A stretch of DNA of 33,220 nt from Planctomycetota bacterium (GCA_024653775.1 JANLHZ010000017.1:1-33220), one strand, 5' to 3'. Counted from the first letter of the stretch, positions 1-7,792 are shown. Program-made: numbers and translations. Notes: generated by a model not told the origin, from the sequence alone.

Positions 1-97
1 GCAAGCGACATCGATAATTCGGAGCCGTCAAACGAGACGTTTGACGGCTTTTGCGGACGAGGACGTCCGCGGTCCCAGGTGCCTACGATAGTTTCTA
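1..97 (+). repeat. Dispersed ~107-bp hairpin element, copy 1 (left end cut by window)
   Basis: This is the first of three copies of one repeat; the others are at 6892-6998 (same orientation) and 26142-26249 (inverted). Visible parts in order are a GACATCGATAATTCGGA block, a hairpin with 11-bp arms (GCCGTCAAACG / CGTTTGACGGC, 3-nt loop), a second hairpin GCGGAC...GTCCGC, and the right terminal sequence GCCTACGATAGTTTC. In complete copies this end is the inverted repeat of the left end. The left terminus lies outside the window. It contains no reading frame, so it is probably a non-autonomous, mobilised structured element. Confidence 0.85.
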
Positions 98-153
98 AAG
101 AATCGGCTGGACTAAAGATTTGTGATTCAGCGGGAAAGGAATTATTCTTGTGC

Positions 154-174
154 GTTCTGAATTCTGAGGTATGA
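154..174 (+). repeat. Short degenerate heptanucleotide array upstream of the TPR-like gene
   Basis: Three 7-bp units (GTTCTGA, ATTCTGA, GGTATGA) lie directly before the ribosome-binding region and start codon of the next gene. On its own this would be weak. It matches the stronger arrays at 12221, 21382, 24713, 24844 and 31256 in period, sequence style and position next to a gene end. Confidence 0.5.
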
Positions 175-180
175 GGCGGT

Positions 181-792
181 ATGTCCAAAGTTGTCGTAGT
201 CGATCGATTCCTGAAAAAACGGTACACGTTCACGATGCGAAAGGACGCGGAGATCGCGAGCGCGTTCGAACTCGCGGTGCTGGAAGTCGCGATGAAATTC
301 GCTCCGGACGACGTGAAGGTGCTGCGTCCGATAGTGGCGAAACTCGTTCAGGCGCGAAGAGTCGAGGAGGCGCTGCCGATAGCGGAGAAACTCGCCTTGA
401 TGGAGACGAGCGACGCGACGGTATGCTACAACCTTGCGTGCTGCTATAGTCTGCTCGGGAAAGTCGAGTCCGCGTTCGACGCGATCGAGAAGGCGTTCGT
501 CCTCGGGTTCAGGATGAATCTCGTCCACGAGGATTCGGATCTCGACAATATGAGGCTCGAAGACAAGCGCCGGTTCGACAAACTCGTGGAGAAATACTTC
601 GAGAGACCAAACCCAGGCCACGGCAAGTTCGGGCCGCTACCCGAAGGCGAGTTCCCCGACCTCGGCGAGGAGGATTTCGAGGACTTCGAGATGTTCGAGG
701 ATGACGACGAAGACGAATTCGACGAAAGTCTGCTCGACGAAATCGAGGAGGAAGAAGACGAAGATGAGGACGACGAAGGCGAGGAATTCTGA
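181..792 (+). CDS. TPR-like protein with a highly acidic C-terminal tail
   Basis: The 203-residue product has a helical N-terminal region (residues 1-130) with a recognisable tetratricopeptide-type helix pair around residues 75-110 (ATVCYNLACCYSLLGKVESA). It is followed by a capping segment of the kind that ends many bacterial TPR proteins (EDSDLDNMRLEDKRRFDKLV). From about residue 150 to the end it is almost entirely Asp and Glu. No signal peptide or membrane helix is visible, so it is probably cytoplasmic. TPR folds bind proteins; an acidic tail can bind basic partners or metal ions, but the partner is unknown. The ATG start has GAGG four bases upstream. It stands alone, convergent with purF and separated from it by only 36 bases with no clear terminator. 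Confidence 0.8.
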   Translation: MSKVVVVDRFLKKRYTFTMRKDAEIASAFELAVLEVAMKFAPDDVKVLRPIVAKLVQARRVEEALPIAEKLALMETSDATVCYNLACCYSLLGKVESAFDAIEKAFVLGFRMNLVHEDSDLDNMRLEDKRRFDKLVEKYFERPNPGHGKFGPLPEGEFPDLGEEDFEDFEMFEDDDEDEFDESLLDEIEEEEDEDEDDEGEEF

Positions 793-828
793 AATATTAC
801 CGCGGCCCCGTCGTTCTGAGAACCAGAT

Positions 829-2355
829 TCAAACCGTGGTGACGTGGGACGTCGTTCTGCCCTTGCGTTCGGAGGCGTGTTTGTCGATTCCGCCGACGAC
901 TTTCACGGGGTGTTTTCCGGTCCAGCAGCCGGTGCAGTAGCTCGTCTTCGGAAGCGACGCGCAGCCGAGCATTCCTTCGAGGCTGAGGTAGCCGAGGGAG
1001 TCGACTTGCAGCTCTTTCTTGATTTCTTCTGTGCCTAGCTTCGCTGCGATGAGGTCTTTCGCGTTCGGGAAGTCGACGCCGAAGTAGCAGGGCGCCACTG
1101 TGGGCGGGCACGAAATCCGAAGATGCACTTCCCGCGCGCCCGCCTGCTTAAGCGCGGTGACGCGGCGTTTGGCGGTGTTGCCCCTGATGATGCTGTCGTC
1201 CACCACGACGATTCGTTTGTCCCGGACGACGTTCTTGATTACGTTCAGCTTCATGTCGATGCTGAGCTTGCGCCCCTCGTCCGAGGGTTTAAGGAACGTG
1301 CGTCCGACGTAGTGGTTCCGGATGAAGACATCGTGGTACGCAATCCCGCTCTCGTGGGCGTACCCCTGCGCGGCGAAGGTTCCCGAGTCCGGGACAGGAG
1401 AGACGATGTCCGCCTCGATGGGATGCTCCCGCGCAAGCTGCCTTCCCATCTTCAGCCGCGACTCGTACACGAAATCGCCGAAGACCTTGCTGTCCGGCCT
1501 CGCGAAGTAGACGTGCTCGAAGAAGCAGAAACTCGGATTCTCGACCTTCGATAGACGCAGAGTTTTGAACCTGTGGGAATCCGGATCGTCGAACACGATC
1601 ACTTCGCCCGGCTCGACGTCGCGCTGGAACACCGCGCCTATCTGGTCGAAGGCGCAGCTTTCGCTCGCAACCACCCAGCCGTTGTCGAGGCGCGCGATCG
1701 AAAGAGGCCTGAACCCGCGAGGGTCCCGCACAGCGATCATTTTACGGGGGGTCAGGAACAGCAGGCTGTACGCGCCCTCGACCCTTTCAAGGCTTTCGCG
1801 GATTGCATCGACGATGTCCCGCTGCTCGCTTCGCGCGACGAGATGCAGGATGACTTCGGTGTCGTTCGTCGTCTGGAAGATCGCGCCCTTCATCCCCGCC
1901 TCCCGGCGAAGCTCGAGCGCGTTCGTCAGGTTTCCGTTGTGCGCCACCGCGATCGGACCGTAGCGATGAGTCTCTACCACGAGCGGCTGCGTGTTCTTAA
2001 CCGTCGGCGAACCCTGCGTCGAGTACCGCACGTGCCCGATGCTCATCTCGCTTTTGAGCGGCGCCATTTTATCGGGCGTGATCTGCTCGCCGACGGTCCC
2101 GATCCGAAGAAGCGTCGCGAGGTCGTTATCGACGCTCGAAACTATGCCGCAGCTTTCCTGCCCACGGTGCTGCTGCTGGAAGATTCCGACGAAGACCAGC
2201 TCGTGCGCGTTTCTGAGACCGTAGGCGCCGAAAAGCCCGCACGCCTCCCGCGGGCCTTCGAATTTGACGCCGCGAAGCACTGACAAACTCTCCTCCGGCG
2301 GGAACACGTCCCGAACGATCAGCGGAGGAATTGTCGTATCGATGTCGTCGGACAA
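829..2355 (-). CDS. purF: Amidophosphoribosyltransferase (glutamine PRPP amidotransferase)
   Basis: The product makes 5-phosphoribosylamine from PRPP and glutamine, the first committed step of purine synthesis. The Ntn-type glutaminase domain starts at Cys39 (ACGLFGAYG) and includes HRGQESCGI and GHVRYSTQG. The phosphoribosyltransferase domain carries FARPDS, VPDSG and the PRPP loop VVVDDSIIRGNT. Cysteines in NPSFCFFEH, PPTVAPCYFG and SYCTGC fit the Bacillus-type enzyme, which has a propeptide and a 4Fe-4S cluster. The catalytic cysteine would be freed by removing 38 residues, more than the 11 of Bacillus subtilis PurF. The start read here is TTG with AAGG upstream; no later start precedes Cys39. 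No other pur genes are nearby. The short AT-rich insertion at 2462 lies in its upstream region. Confidence 0.95.
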   Translation of the reverse strand: MSDDIDTTIPPLIVRDVFPPEESLSVLRGVKFEGPREACGLFGAYGLRNAHELVFVGIFQQQHRGQESCGIVSSVDNDLATLLRIGTVGEQITPDKMAPLKSEMSIGHVRYSTQGSPTVKNTQPLVVETHRYGPIAVAHNGNLTNALELRREAGMKGAIFQTTNDTEVILHLVARSEQRDIVDAIRESLERVEGAYSLLFLTPRKMIAVRDPRGFRPLSIARLDNGWVVASESCAFDQIGAVFQRDVEPGEVIVFDDPDSHRFKTLRLSKVENPSFCFFEHVYFARPDSKVFGDFVYESRLKMGRQLAREHPIEADIVSPVPDSGTFAAQGYAHESGIAYHDVFIRNHYVGRTFLKPSDEGRKLSIDMKLNVIKNVVRDKRIVVVDDSIIRGNTAKRRVTALKQAGAREVHLRISCPPTVAPCYFGVDFPNAKDLIAAKLGTEEIKKELQVDSLGYLSLEGMLGCASLPKTSYCTGCWTGKHPVKVVGGIDKHASERKGRTTSHVTTV

Positions 2356-2459
2356 TGGAATACCTTCGAAAAACGTGGCGTCACCAAGCGAAATCCATCA
2401 TACACGGACTCGGCCCGGTATCAAATGATTGTAAAGATGTGCTTCAGCTTTTGTTTTTA

Positions 2460-2502
2460 ACCCAATAGTGTTCGGCACGATCGACGCTAAACACTATTGG
2501 GT
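2460..2502. repeat. Sub-terminal inverted copy of the insertion end (13-bp arms)
   Basis: ACCCAATAGTGTT at the left boundary of the insertion is repeated inverted as AACACTATTGGGT 17 bases further in. The left end can therefore fold on itself, and the first 12-13 bases of the terminal repeat occur three times within the element. Such sub-terminal repeats are commonly transposase binding sites. Confidence 0.75.
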
Positions 2503-2909
2503 CGTCCCGGAAAACCAGGCGACCGGTTTCACTTAACACTCACGTCAAAATTGGAACGTTGGCATTTACGCCAACAAAGCTATATGTACTGTATTAGAGG
2601 CGCTATATATACAATTCATAATTAATCGTATATATAGCGCCTCATTACCATTACAATTCTATCTATAATCTGAATTATAATCCATTATTTTCATTGCCTA
2701 CAGGTTAACAAGAATATCGCCCGAATGCAATCATCTTTCCGTAAACTTCTTTCTGGTCTGGTACTGTGAACTTCCTATATCTCAGGTGGCATTGCCTTCG
2801 GGACGTATCATGATGGCGTTTAGATGTCATCATGTCAGGATTGACAGGCGATCTGAACAAAAACGCAAAAGACAAAATTCACCGCAGGATGCGTGCCGAA
2901 CACTATTGG
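2462..2909. mobile_element. 448-bp AT-rich non-coding insertion (MITE-like) with 17-bp inverted ends and 8-bp target duplication
   Basis: The ends are perfect inverted repeats: CCAATAGTGTTCGGCAC at the left and its exact reverse complement at the right. The eight bases immediately outside are identical on both sides (TTTTTAAC at 2454-2461 and 2910-2917), which is the signature of a target-site duplication. The interior is markedly AT-rich compared with neighbouring genes, has no ORF long enough to be a transposase, and holds several hairpins. It sits between the divergent purF and receiver genes. I read it as a miniature inverted-repeat element or an internally deleted insertion sequence moved in trans. 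I cannot name the parent family. Confidence 0.85.
2597..2643. repeat. Perfect 16-bp inverted repeat with 15-nt AT loop inside the insertion
   Basis: GAGGCGCTATATATAC is followed, after the loop AATTCATAATTAATC, by GTATATATAGCGCCTC. The stem is perfect. It has no run of T on either side, so it is not a standard intrinsic terminator. It could be a recombination or binding site, or the scar of a nested smaller element. Confidence 0.8.
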
Positions 2910-3035
2910 TTTTTAACCTGCTAATTTTCGTTCAGGCTTAGTGTTTCATAGATAGCAAATGTGTTATTATTTTCAGTGCATCGCCGCTTTTTCTTCTGAT
3001 CGAGCGCACTCAAGTATTGGTTGTCTGGCTGGTTT

Positions 3036-3419
3036 ATGGCGAAAATTCTAGTCTGCGAAGATTCTAAACCTATAGCTCTGACGATCCAGAAAATGCTGGT
3101 TCGCGAGGGCCACGAAGTCGAGGTCGTCCACGACGGCGAGTTGGCGTATCAGCGCGCATGTTCGCAGCTTTACGATCTCGTCACGATGGACATCAGCATG
3201 CCCGGAGTCGACGGCGAAGAAGCCATCTGCGCCATCGAGGTCGAAAATCCGGATCAGAAAATTCTCGTGGTTTCAGCGTCGAAGGACTCCGCGCTCAGAA
3301 AGACGCTGGTCGAAGATTCGCCTAACGTCGTCGGCTGGCTGGAAAAGCCGTTCGACTGGGGTAGCCTCACCGCCGCGGTGAAGGCCGCGCTGGAGCCGAA
3401 AATTGAATTCGACTCCTGA
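3036..3419 (+). CDS. Stand-alone CheY-like response regulator receiver protein
   Basis: The product is a single receiver domain of 127 residues with no output domain. The acidic pocket is E8-D9 in LVCEDSK, the phosphoacceptor is D52 in VTMDISMPG, the switch serine is in VVSASKD, and the conserved lysine is in EKPFDW. I chose the ATG at 3036 (MAKILVCED) because receiver domains normally begin about six residues before the acidic pair; an in-frame start 15 bases upstream is possible. Stand-alone receivers relay phosphate in chemotaxis, phosphorelay or adaptor systems; no histidine kinase is in the window, so the input is unknown. Its 3' end overlaps the next gene by 17 bases, implying co-transcription. 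Confidence 0.9.
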   Translation: MAKILVCEDSKPIALTIQKMLVREGHEVEVVHDGELAYQRACSQLYDLVTMDISMPGVDGEEAICAIEVENPDQKILVVSASKDSALRKTLVEDSPNVVGWLEKPFDWGSLTAAVKAALEPKIEFDS

Positions 3420-4428
3420 AAGCGACGCGCCGCTCGTGCGAATGTTTCCCGCGCTGCGAAGGACGCTTCCGGGGATCGGAACCCTTTCGAAAGTCACGTC
3501 CATAGTTCCGCTTTCGAACCTCGAAAGCGAGTTTCCGACCAACCGACTGTTCGTGAAACGCGAGGACCAGAGCGGCGAACTCTTCGGCGGGAACAAGGTC
3601 CGGAAACTCGAACTTCTGATCGGATTCGCGAAACGCTCTGGAAAAACGACGTTGGTCGCCTCCGCCGCGAAAACTTCCAACTGGGCCGCGGCGCTGTCGT
3701 TCTATTCGAAAATGTTCGGGATGGAAGCGGTACTGCACCTCTGGGACGTACCCGGAGGGCACGAAAATCCAGAGAACATCAGGATCGACCATTTATACGC
3801 AAGGGAGGTCCATTTTCATCGCACGACGATAGGCGCGATGATGAGGCCGATTTTCGATAGAATCGGAGAGACCCAGGAAAAACGTTCCCGGACCTGGATT
3901 CTTCCGCCGGGCGGGACGAGTCCGCTTTCTAGCATAGGCTACGTGAACTGCGCGCTCGAGATAGCAGATCAGGTGGCAAAAGGAATACTGCCCGCTCCGG
4001 ATTTCGTGGTGGTTCCGCACGGAACGGGTGGGACCGCCTGCGGTCTTGCGCTCGGTTTTGAAATAGCTGGCCTGAAACTGGAAGTGCTGTCCGTGCGCGT
4101 TACCGAGGCGATCGTTAGCAATTACATCGTATTGCGTTCATTGCTTGCGGGTACGTCCCGGCTGCTTCGAAAGCTTTCAGGCGGAGAGTCGCGCTACATC
4201 GTACCTTCCAACTGCAGGCTGGTTTCAGATTACCTCGGCGAAGGTTACGCGCAGCCGACCGGGAAGGGTATTGAAGCGATCGCGCGGGCGCGGGACGCCG
4301 AAGGGTTCAGGTTCGAGCCGACCTACACGGGAAAGGCGTTCGCGCACTTCCTCGACCTCGCATCGCGTGTCCGCGGCAAGACGCTGCTGTTCGTGAACAC
4401 CTTCAATTCGCGTGAGTCGGTGGCGTGA
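3403..4428 (+). CDS. PLP-dependent fold-type II enzyme of the ACC deaminase / D-cysteine desulfhydrase family
   Basis: At 341 residues this fits the ACC deaminase/D-cysteine desulfhydrase family, which releases ammonia (with pyruvate or a keto acid) from small amino acids. The signature FGGNKVRKLE gives the PLP lysine as K65. The usual cofactor-phosphate glycine-rich loop is visible as PHGTGGTACG. The substrate loop reads AAKTSNWAAA where relatives mostly have a Q-S-N-H/Q pattern, so the substrate may differ. The reading frame opens with TTG preceded by GGAG at good spacing and overlaps the receiver gene; an ATG at 3442 is the alternative and would still leave the fold intact. Pairing with a receiver is odd and not explained by any pathway I know. 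Confidence 0.8.
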   Translation: MNSTPESDAPLVRMFPALRRTLPGIGTLSKVTSIVPLSNLESEFPTNRLFVKREDQSGELFGGNKVRKLELLIGFAKRSGKTTLVASAAKTSNWAAALSFYSKMFGMEAVLHLWDVPGGHENPENIRIDHLYAREVHFHRTTIGAMMRPIFDRIGETQEKRSRTWILPPGGTSPLSSIGYVNCALEIADQVAKGILPAPDFVVVPHGTGGTACGLALGFEIAGLKLEVLSVRVTEAIVSNYIVLRSLLAGTSRLLRKLSGGESRYIVPSNCRLVSDYLGEGYAQPTGKGIEAIARARDAEGFRFEPTYTGKAFAHFLDLASRVRGKTLLFVNTFNSRESVA

Positions 4429-4445
4429 AGCTATACATTACATTA

Positions 4446-4526
4446 AATTCGTACCGTCTACGAATTTATAGTAATATTTTTTTGACGGCAACGAAATAGT
4501 ACAAATAATTCGTAGACGGCACGAAT
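4446..4526. repeat. Near-perfect 20-bp inverted repeat between convergent genes
   Basis: AATTCGTACCGTCTACGAAT is repeated inverted 40 bases later with one mismatch. Each arm is itself a small hairpin (ATTCGTA...TACGAAT). It fills the spacer between the stop codons of two convergent genes, so it may act as a bidirectional terminator. A related sequence (ACATTAAATTCGT followed by a short hairpin) occurs on the minus strand at 17848-17880, also just after a stop codon, which suggests a small dispersed element. Confidence 0.7.
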
Positions 4527-4530
4527 ATAA

Positions 4531-6039
4531 CTACGAAAATAGAATCAGCCCGATGACGAATACCGGCGCCGCGATGAGCATCAGGAGCGTCGTGTAGCCG
4601 ATGATCTGCCTTGCACGGAGACCCGTAATCGCAAGCAGCGGAAGCGCCCAGAACGGCTGGAGCATGTTCGTAAGCTGATCGCCGTAGCATACGCTCATCA
4701 TCGCGATCGATTTTGGAAGCCCAATCCGCTCTGCGCCAGCGAACGCGATCGGACCCTGTATCGCCCACTGTCCGCCGCCGGAGGGGACGAACAGATTCAC
4801 AACGGACGCGCTCAGAAAGGTCAGGACCGGAAATGAGTGGCGCGGGTCGATTCCGAGCGAATCATATCCCCACTGGCTTACAGAGGCGAAGCCGTTTGAA
4901 ATGCCAGAGACAAGTCCGGTGCCTTCCGCGGAGATGATCCCGAAAATCGCGAAGTAGAACGGGAACTGCAGAACGATCCCCGCCGCGCCGTTCGATCCGC
5001 GGGAGATAGCGTCCGAGTAGCTCTGAAGTCCCCCGTGAAGAAGGATTCCGAGGAAAAGGAAGATCGCGATGACGCTGCTAAGATCGATCCCCGCGGCGCC
5101 TTTGTCTTCGAAAAGCCCGAATAGCGCTACAACCGCCAGAATCACGAGAACCAGCGCAAGCAGCTTCGATCGGTTCAGACTCGTCGCGATGTTTTTCTTC
5201 TCGTCCAGACTGGCCGGAAGTTCCCGCGTCATCAGCGAGTCTGGAATCTGCGCGTCGTCGCCTCCGGAACCGACGAGCATCGAAAGCGTCCACGGAATCG
5301 CGAGCAGCAGGACGAAGTTTATCCCGAGGTTCATCGCGCCGAGTACCGATTCCGTGAACGGCACCGTAGCCGCCTCCTTGAGGGGTGCGCTTCCGGAAAG
5401 TCCGCCATGCCATACAAGGAGTCCCGCGTATCCAGCCGCGCCGAGAACGGGGTAGCTGACCCTGATCCCCCTAAGTTTGCAGCTTGTCGCGACCTCTTTC
5501 GCCATAATCGCGCCTACCACGAGTCCGAAACCCCAGTTGAGCAGCGCGGTGGTCATCGCGATGAGACTCACCATCCACGCCGCCTGCGCGGAACTCGTCG
5601 GGATGCCCGCGAGCCGATCGAGCAATTTTCTCACCGCGCGGCTTTCCGCGAGCGCGGTTCCCGTCACGAGCACGAGGCACATCTGCAGCGCGAAAGTCAT
5701 AAGTCCGAGGTTTCCGAAAAGGCCGCGATACCAGTAACCCGTTACGTAGACGAGTCTGTCCGTCAGTCCGACGAGGCTCGCGGGAAGAATCTTGACGACG
5801 TTCCTCGGGCCGCCTTCTTCCGTCGCGGGCATGATCGCGCTTTCGTCCATCGCGCGGATTTCCGCGATCTCCGCGTCCGTAAAACTCGCCGCGTCGATCT
5901 CCTTCGGAAGTTTGTACCAAGGCGCGAACAGCACAGCAGAGGCGAAAGTCACGAAAGTGAGAATTATCGCCAGAACGAAAGGATCCGGAACCAGCCGTTC
6001 CGACCATTTCGACGTGAAGTTTCCAAGTTTTGCGATCAC
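4531..6039 (-). CDS. Short-chain fatty acid transporter, AtoE family
   Basis: The 502-residue polytopic membrane protein opens with the family-typical segment SERLVPDPFVLAIILTFVTF and has many hydrophobic helices, including GLVVGAIMAKEVA and a conserved region FVPSGGGQWAIQGP near the C-terminus. The AtoE family is thought to carry short-chain fatty acids such as acetoacetate or butyrate. It is somewhat longer than E. coli AtoE; the extra length is a periplasm- or cytoplasm-facing loop after the first helix (about residues 48-85). Start is GTG with CGGAGA eight bases upstream. No acetoacetate-utilisation genes are adjacent, so the substrate is inferred from family alone. Confidence 0.88.
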   Translation of the reverse strand: MIAKLGNFTSKWSERLVPDPFVLAIILTFVTFASAVLFAPWYKLPKEIDAASFTDAEIAEIRAMDESAIMPATEEGGPRNVVKILPASLVGLTDRLVYVTGYWYRGLFGNLGLMTFALQMCLVLVTGTALAESRAVRKLLDRLAGIPTSSAQAAWMVSLIAMTTALLNWGFGLVVGAIMAKEVATSCKLRGIRVSYPVLGAAGYAGLLVWHGGLSGSAPLKEAATVPFTESVLGAMNLGINFVLLLAIPWTLSMLVGSGGDDAQIPDSLMTRELPASLDEKKNIATSLNRSKLLALVLVILAVVALFGLFEDKGAAGIDLSSVIAIFLFLGILLHGGLQSYSDAISRGSNGAAGIVLQFPFYFAIFGIISAEGTGLVSGISNGFASVSQWGYDSLGIDPRHSFPVLTFLSASVVNLFVPSGGGQWAIQGPIAFAGAERIGLPKSIAMMSVCYGDQLTNMLQPFWALPLLAITGLRARQIIGYTTLLMLIAAPVFVIGLILFS

Positions 6040-6155
6040 GGAAGTCTCCGGAGTTCGATTTCAGCACAGGGAGCGTAGAGATTGAATGCCTGTGGCGCTG
6101 GTAAGGTCCGCTCGTTATTATGCGCCCATCGCAACGAATAATTTAAGGAGATAAA

Positions 6156-6686
6156 ATGGTGAAGTCTGCTGCGAAAACGAAAACAATCGCGATTCTCGTC
6201 GCGCAGGATTTTCAGGACATGGAAGTCATGTACCCGTACTACAGGTTCAGGGAAGCCGGGTTCCACGTCGAAGTGCTCGGCGTGACCAAGGGTGAAACCT
6301 ACAAGGGCAAGTACGGCTATCCGGTGGTCGCGGACGTTTCCATCAAGGTCGCGAAGTCCGCGAGGTACGACGCAGTGATCGTCCCTGGCGGCTGGGCGCC
6401 GGATTTCATGCGCAGAGAGCCGCATTTCGCGAAATTCGTCGCGGAAATGAACAAGGCGGGCAAGCTCGTCGGCTCGATCTGCCACGGCGGATGGATCTGC
6501 GCGAGCGCCGACATTCTGCGCGGCAGAACCGTGACATTCTTCAGCGCGATCAGGGACGACGTTGTCAACGCGGGCGCAAAATTCGTCGATCGCGAGTGCG
6601 TCGTCGATGGCAATCTGATCACCGCGAGAAAGCCGGATGACATCCCCGCGTGGACGAGCGCGATGCTCGGCTTCCTCGGAAACTGA
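6156..6686 (+). CDS. DJ-1/PfpI family protein (class I glutamine amidotransferase-like)
   Basis: This 176-residue protein has the single-domain length of PfpI/YhbO-type proteins. The nucleophile elbow is SICHGGW with Cys109-His110, and an upstream acidic residue near DMEVMYP (E23) corresponds to the glutamate that pairs with the cysteine. The family includes proteins described as intracellular proteases, glyoxalase-III-type enzymes and protein or nucleotide deglycases; sequence alone does not tell which applies. The ATG has a strong AAGGAG eight bases upstream, so the start is secure. It is a lone gene, divergent from the AtoE-type transporter, and is followed by a repeat-rich spacer. Confidence 0.9.
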   Translation: MVKSAAKTKTIAILVAQDFQDMEVMYPYYRFREAGFHVEVLGVTKGETYKGKYGYPVVADVSIKVAKSARYDAVIVPGGWAPDFMRREPHFAKFVAEMNKAGKLVGSICHGGWICASADILRGRTVTFFSAIRDDVVNAGAKFVDRECVVDGNLITARKPDDIPAWTSAMLGFLGN

Positions 6687-6891
6687 CTTCCTGGGGAACG
6701 TTCAGCCGTCCCGGAACGCGCGGACGGGACGTGCCGGTCACTTCCGAAGTGCCCGGCACGCGATTATCGCGCGCTGCGCTCGTAGTGTGCCCGTGAGGGC
6801 ATCCGAACGACTTACGTCGTCACTACTAACTTGCCGCGGACGGGGGGACGGCTGCGCTCACAAAGGACAGCTCTTAGGACGTGCGTCCTTA
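6687..6891. other. Repeat-filled non-coding spacer
   Basis: No gene is visible. A strong imperfect hairpin follows the DJ-1/PfpI gene (6730-6760, CGTGCCGG...CCGGCACG with an inner CACTT/AAGTG stem) and may end transcription, although no T-run follows. The rest holds a REPIN-like unit (6782-6826), a block GGACGGCTGCGCT shared with 26111-26123, and a small hairpin AGGAC-GTGC-GTCCT at 6877-6890. Confidence 0.7.
6782..6826. mobile_element. REPIN-like element: GTAG-hairpin...hairpin-CTAC
   Basis: The order is GTAGTG, hairpin TGCCC-GTGA-GGGCA, spacer TCCGAA, hairpin CGAC-TTAC-GTCG, T, CACTAC. The outer GTAGTG/CACTAC can pair to close a three-way junction. GTAG at the foot of a hairpin, with an inverted partner ending in CTAC, is the layout of REP doublets (REPINs) mobilised by RAYT (TnpA-REP) enzymes. 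Compared with the copies at 29410 and 29495, both hairpin stems differ by paired, compensating substitutions while both loops are unchanged. Confidence 0.7.
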
Positions 6892-6998
6892 GAAACTATC
6901 TCGAGCAAGCGACATCGATAATTCGGAGCCGTCAAACGAGACGTTTGACGGCTTTTGCGGACGAGGACGTCCGCGGTCCATGTGCCTACGATAGTTTC
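6892..6998 (+). repeat. Dispersed ~107-bp hairpin element, copy 2 (complete)
   Basis: Ends are GAAACTATC at the left and GATAGTTTC at the right, with the two internal hairpins of copy 1 between them. The left inner terminus reads CTCGAGC where copy 3 has CGTAGGC, so this copy has lost some terminal pairing. TTA flanks both sides; the right-hand TTA is the complement of the TAA stop codon of the next minus-strand gene. Similarity to copy 3 continues leftwards to about 6846. Confidence 0.88.
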
Positions 6999-7373
6999 TT
7001 AGTTGTCGATCTTGACTTCGCCCTTCAGAATCTGCTGCTTCAGCGTGCTTATATCCTTCGGCGCGAGATTGTCCGCGAGAGTCTTCTTCAGAACGAAATT
7101 AACCGCCTCCGCGCGGCCCTTGAACTTCGAAAGCGACAGTTCCTTGAATTTCGTATAGCTGAGGCGGTCGTCCTCGAACGCGTCCCACACGTCGAGAGTC
7201 GTCCTGAGCGCGTCGTAGCGCTCCTTCACCGTCTTGACGCTGATGTCGAGTTCCTTCGCCGCGAACTCCATCGCTTTGGTTTCGTCCTTCGTTTCCGCGA
7301 ACTTCTTGTCGAACGCCGCTATGAGTTTGCAGAAATCTTCGACGGTCGTTTTCGATATTGCCATTTTTGCCAT
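6999..7373 (-). CDS. Small hypothetical protein, 124 residues
   Basis: I do not recognise the family. It is a soluble, largely helical, charged protein with no signal peptide or membrane segment. It contains a possible helix-turn-helix-like stretch around residues 30-55 (AAKELDISVKTVKERYDALR), which suggests DNA or RNA binding but is only suggestive. The start is an ATG eleven bases after the stop of the upstream lipoprotein gene; an alternative ATG lies nine bases downstream. The longer open frame upstream overlaps the lipoprotein gene out of frame and is rejected. The pair is probably one transcript. Its TAA stop codon is the first triplet beyond the dispersed repeat. Confidence 0.7.
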   Translation of the reverse strand: MAKMAISKTTVEDFCKLIAAFDKKFAETKDETKAMEFAAKELDISVKTVKERYDALRTTLDVWDAFEDDRLSYTKFKELSLSKFKGRAEAVNFVLKKTLADNLAPKDISTLKQQILKGEVKIDN

Positions 7374-7384
7374 TTTAGTATTGT

Positions 7385-7627
7385 CTATCGCAGTGGAACG
7401 ATTTCCTTCGTGGGATCGACCCCGGCGTTCTTGTCTCTCAGGAATAAGTTCAGATCCTTGAAATAGTTTTCCGAGAACCCCGTCTCGTAATTCCCGCCCA
7501 GAAGTTGTTCCCATTCGTCCCGGCTTTCGTCGTAATAGCTGATGCGCTTGCCTTCTGCGCAGGACGCGAGCGTCGCGATACAAATGATGCCGAGCGCGGC
7601 TTTAAACAGACGGCTGATGGATTTCAT
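7385..7627 (-). CDS. Small lipoprotein, 80 residues
   Basis: The N-terminus is a classic lipoprotein signal: basic MKSISRLFK, a hydrophobic stretch, and the lipobox LASC with the modifiable Cys at residue 23. The mature part is only about 58 residues, polar and without a recognised domain. The start ATG has AGGAA close upstream. It should be anchored in the inner or outer membrane. Function unknown; linkage to the following small gene (11-base gap) suggests a shared role. Confidence 0.8.
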   Translation of the reverse strand: MKSISRLFKAALGIICIATLASCAEGKRISYYDESRDEWEQLLGGNYETGFSENYFKDLNLFLRDKNAGVDPTKEIVPLR

Positions 7628-7792
7628 TTCCTGCCTTCCAGAATCCGGGAGTCAGCGCGCATTTTAGCAAAATCCTGCGCGACTACAAGTAATTGTTTTA
7701 CGGGGTCTTAGATCGTGTACATTGCGCCGGGCCTCGGTTATAGTTGGTTTCCCGATATCGAACCGCCGCGCGTCACCTTTCGGAAGTAAAAT

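Noticed and set aside
1573-2283. Plus-strand 236-residue frame inside purF
   Set aside because: It is a shadow of the secure minus-strand PurF frame.
6999-7583. Longer 194-residue version of the small hypothetical protein
   Set aside because: The extra N-terminal part overlaps the lipoprotein gene out of frame and is Arg-rich shadow sequence; starts at 7373 or 7364 are better placed.
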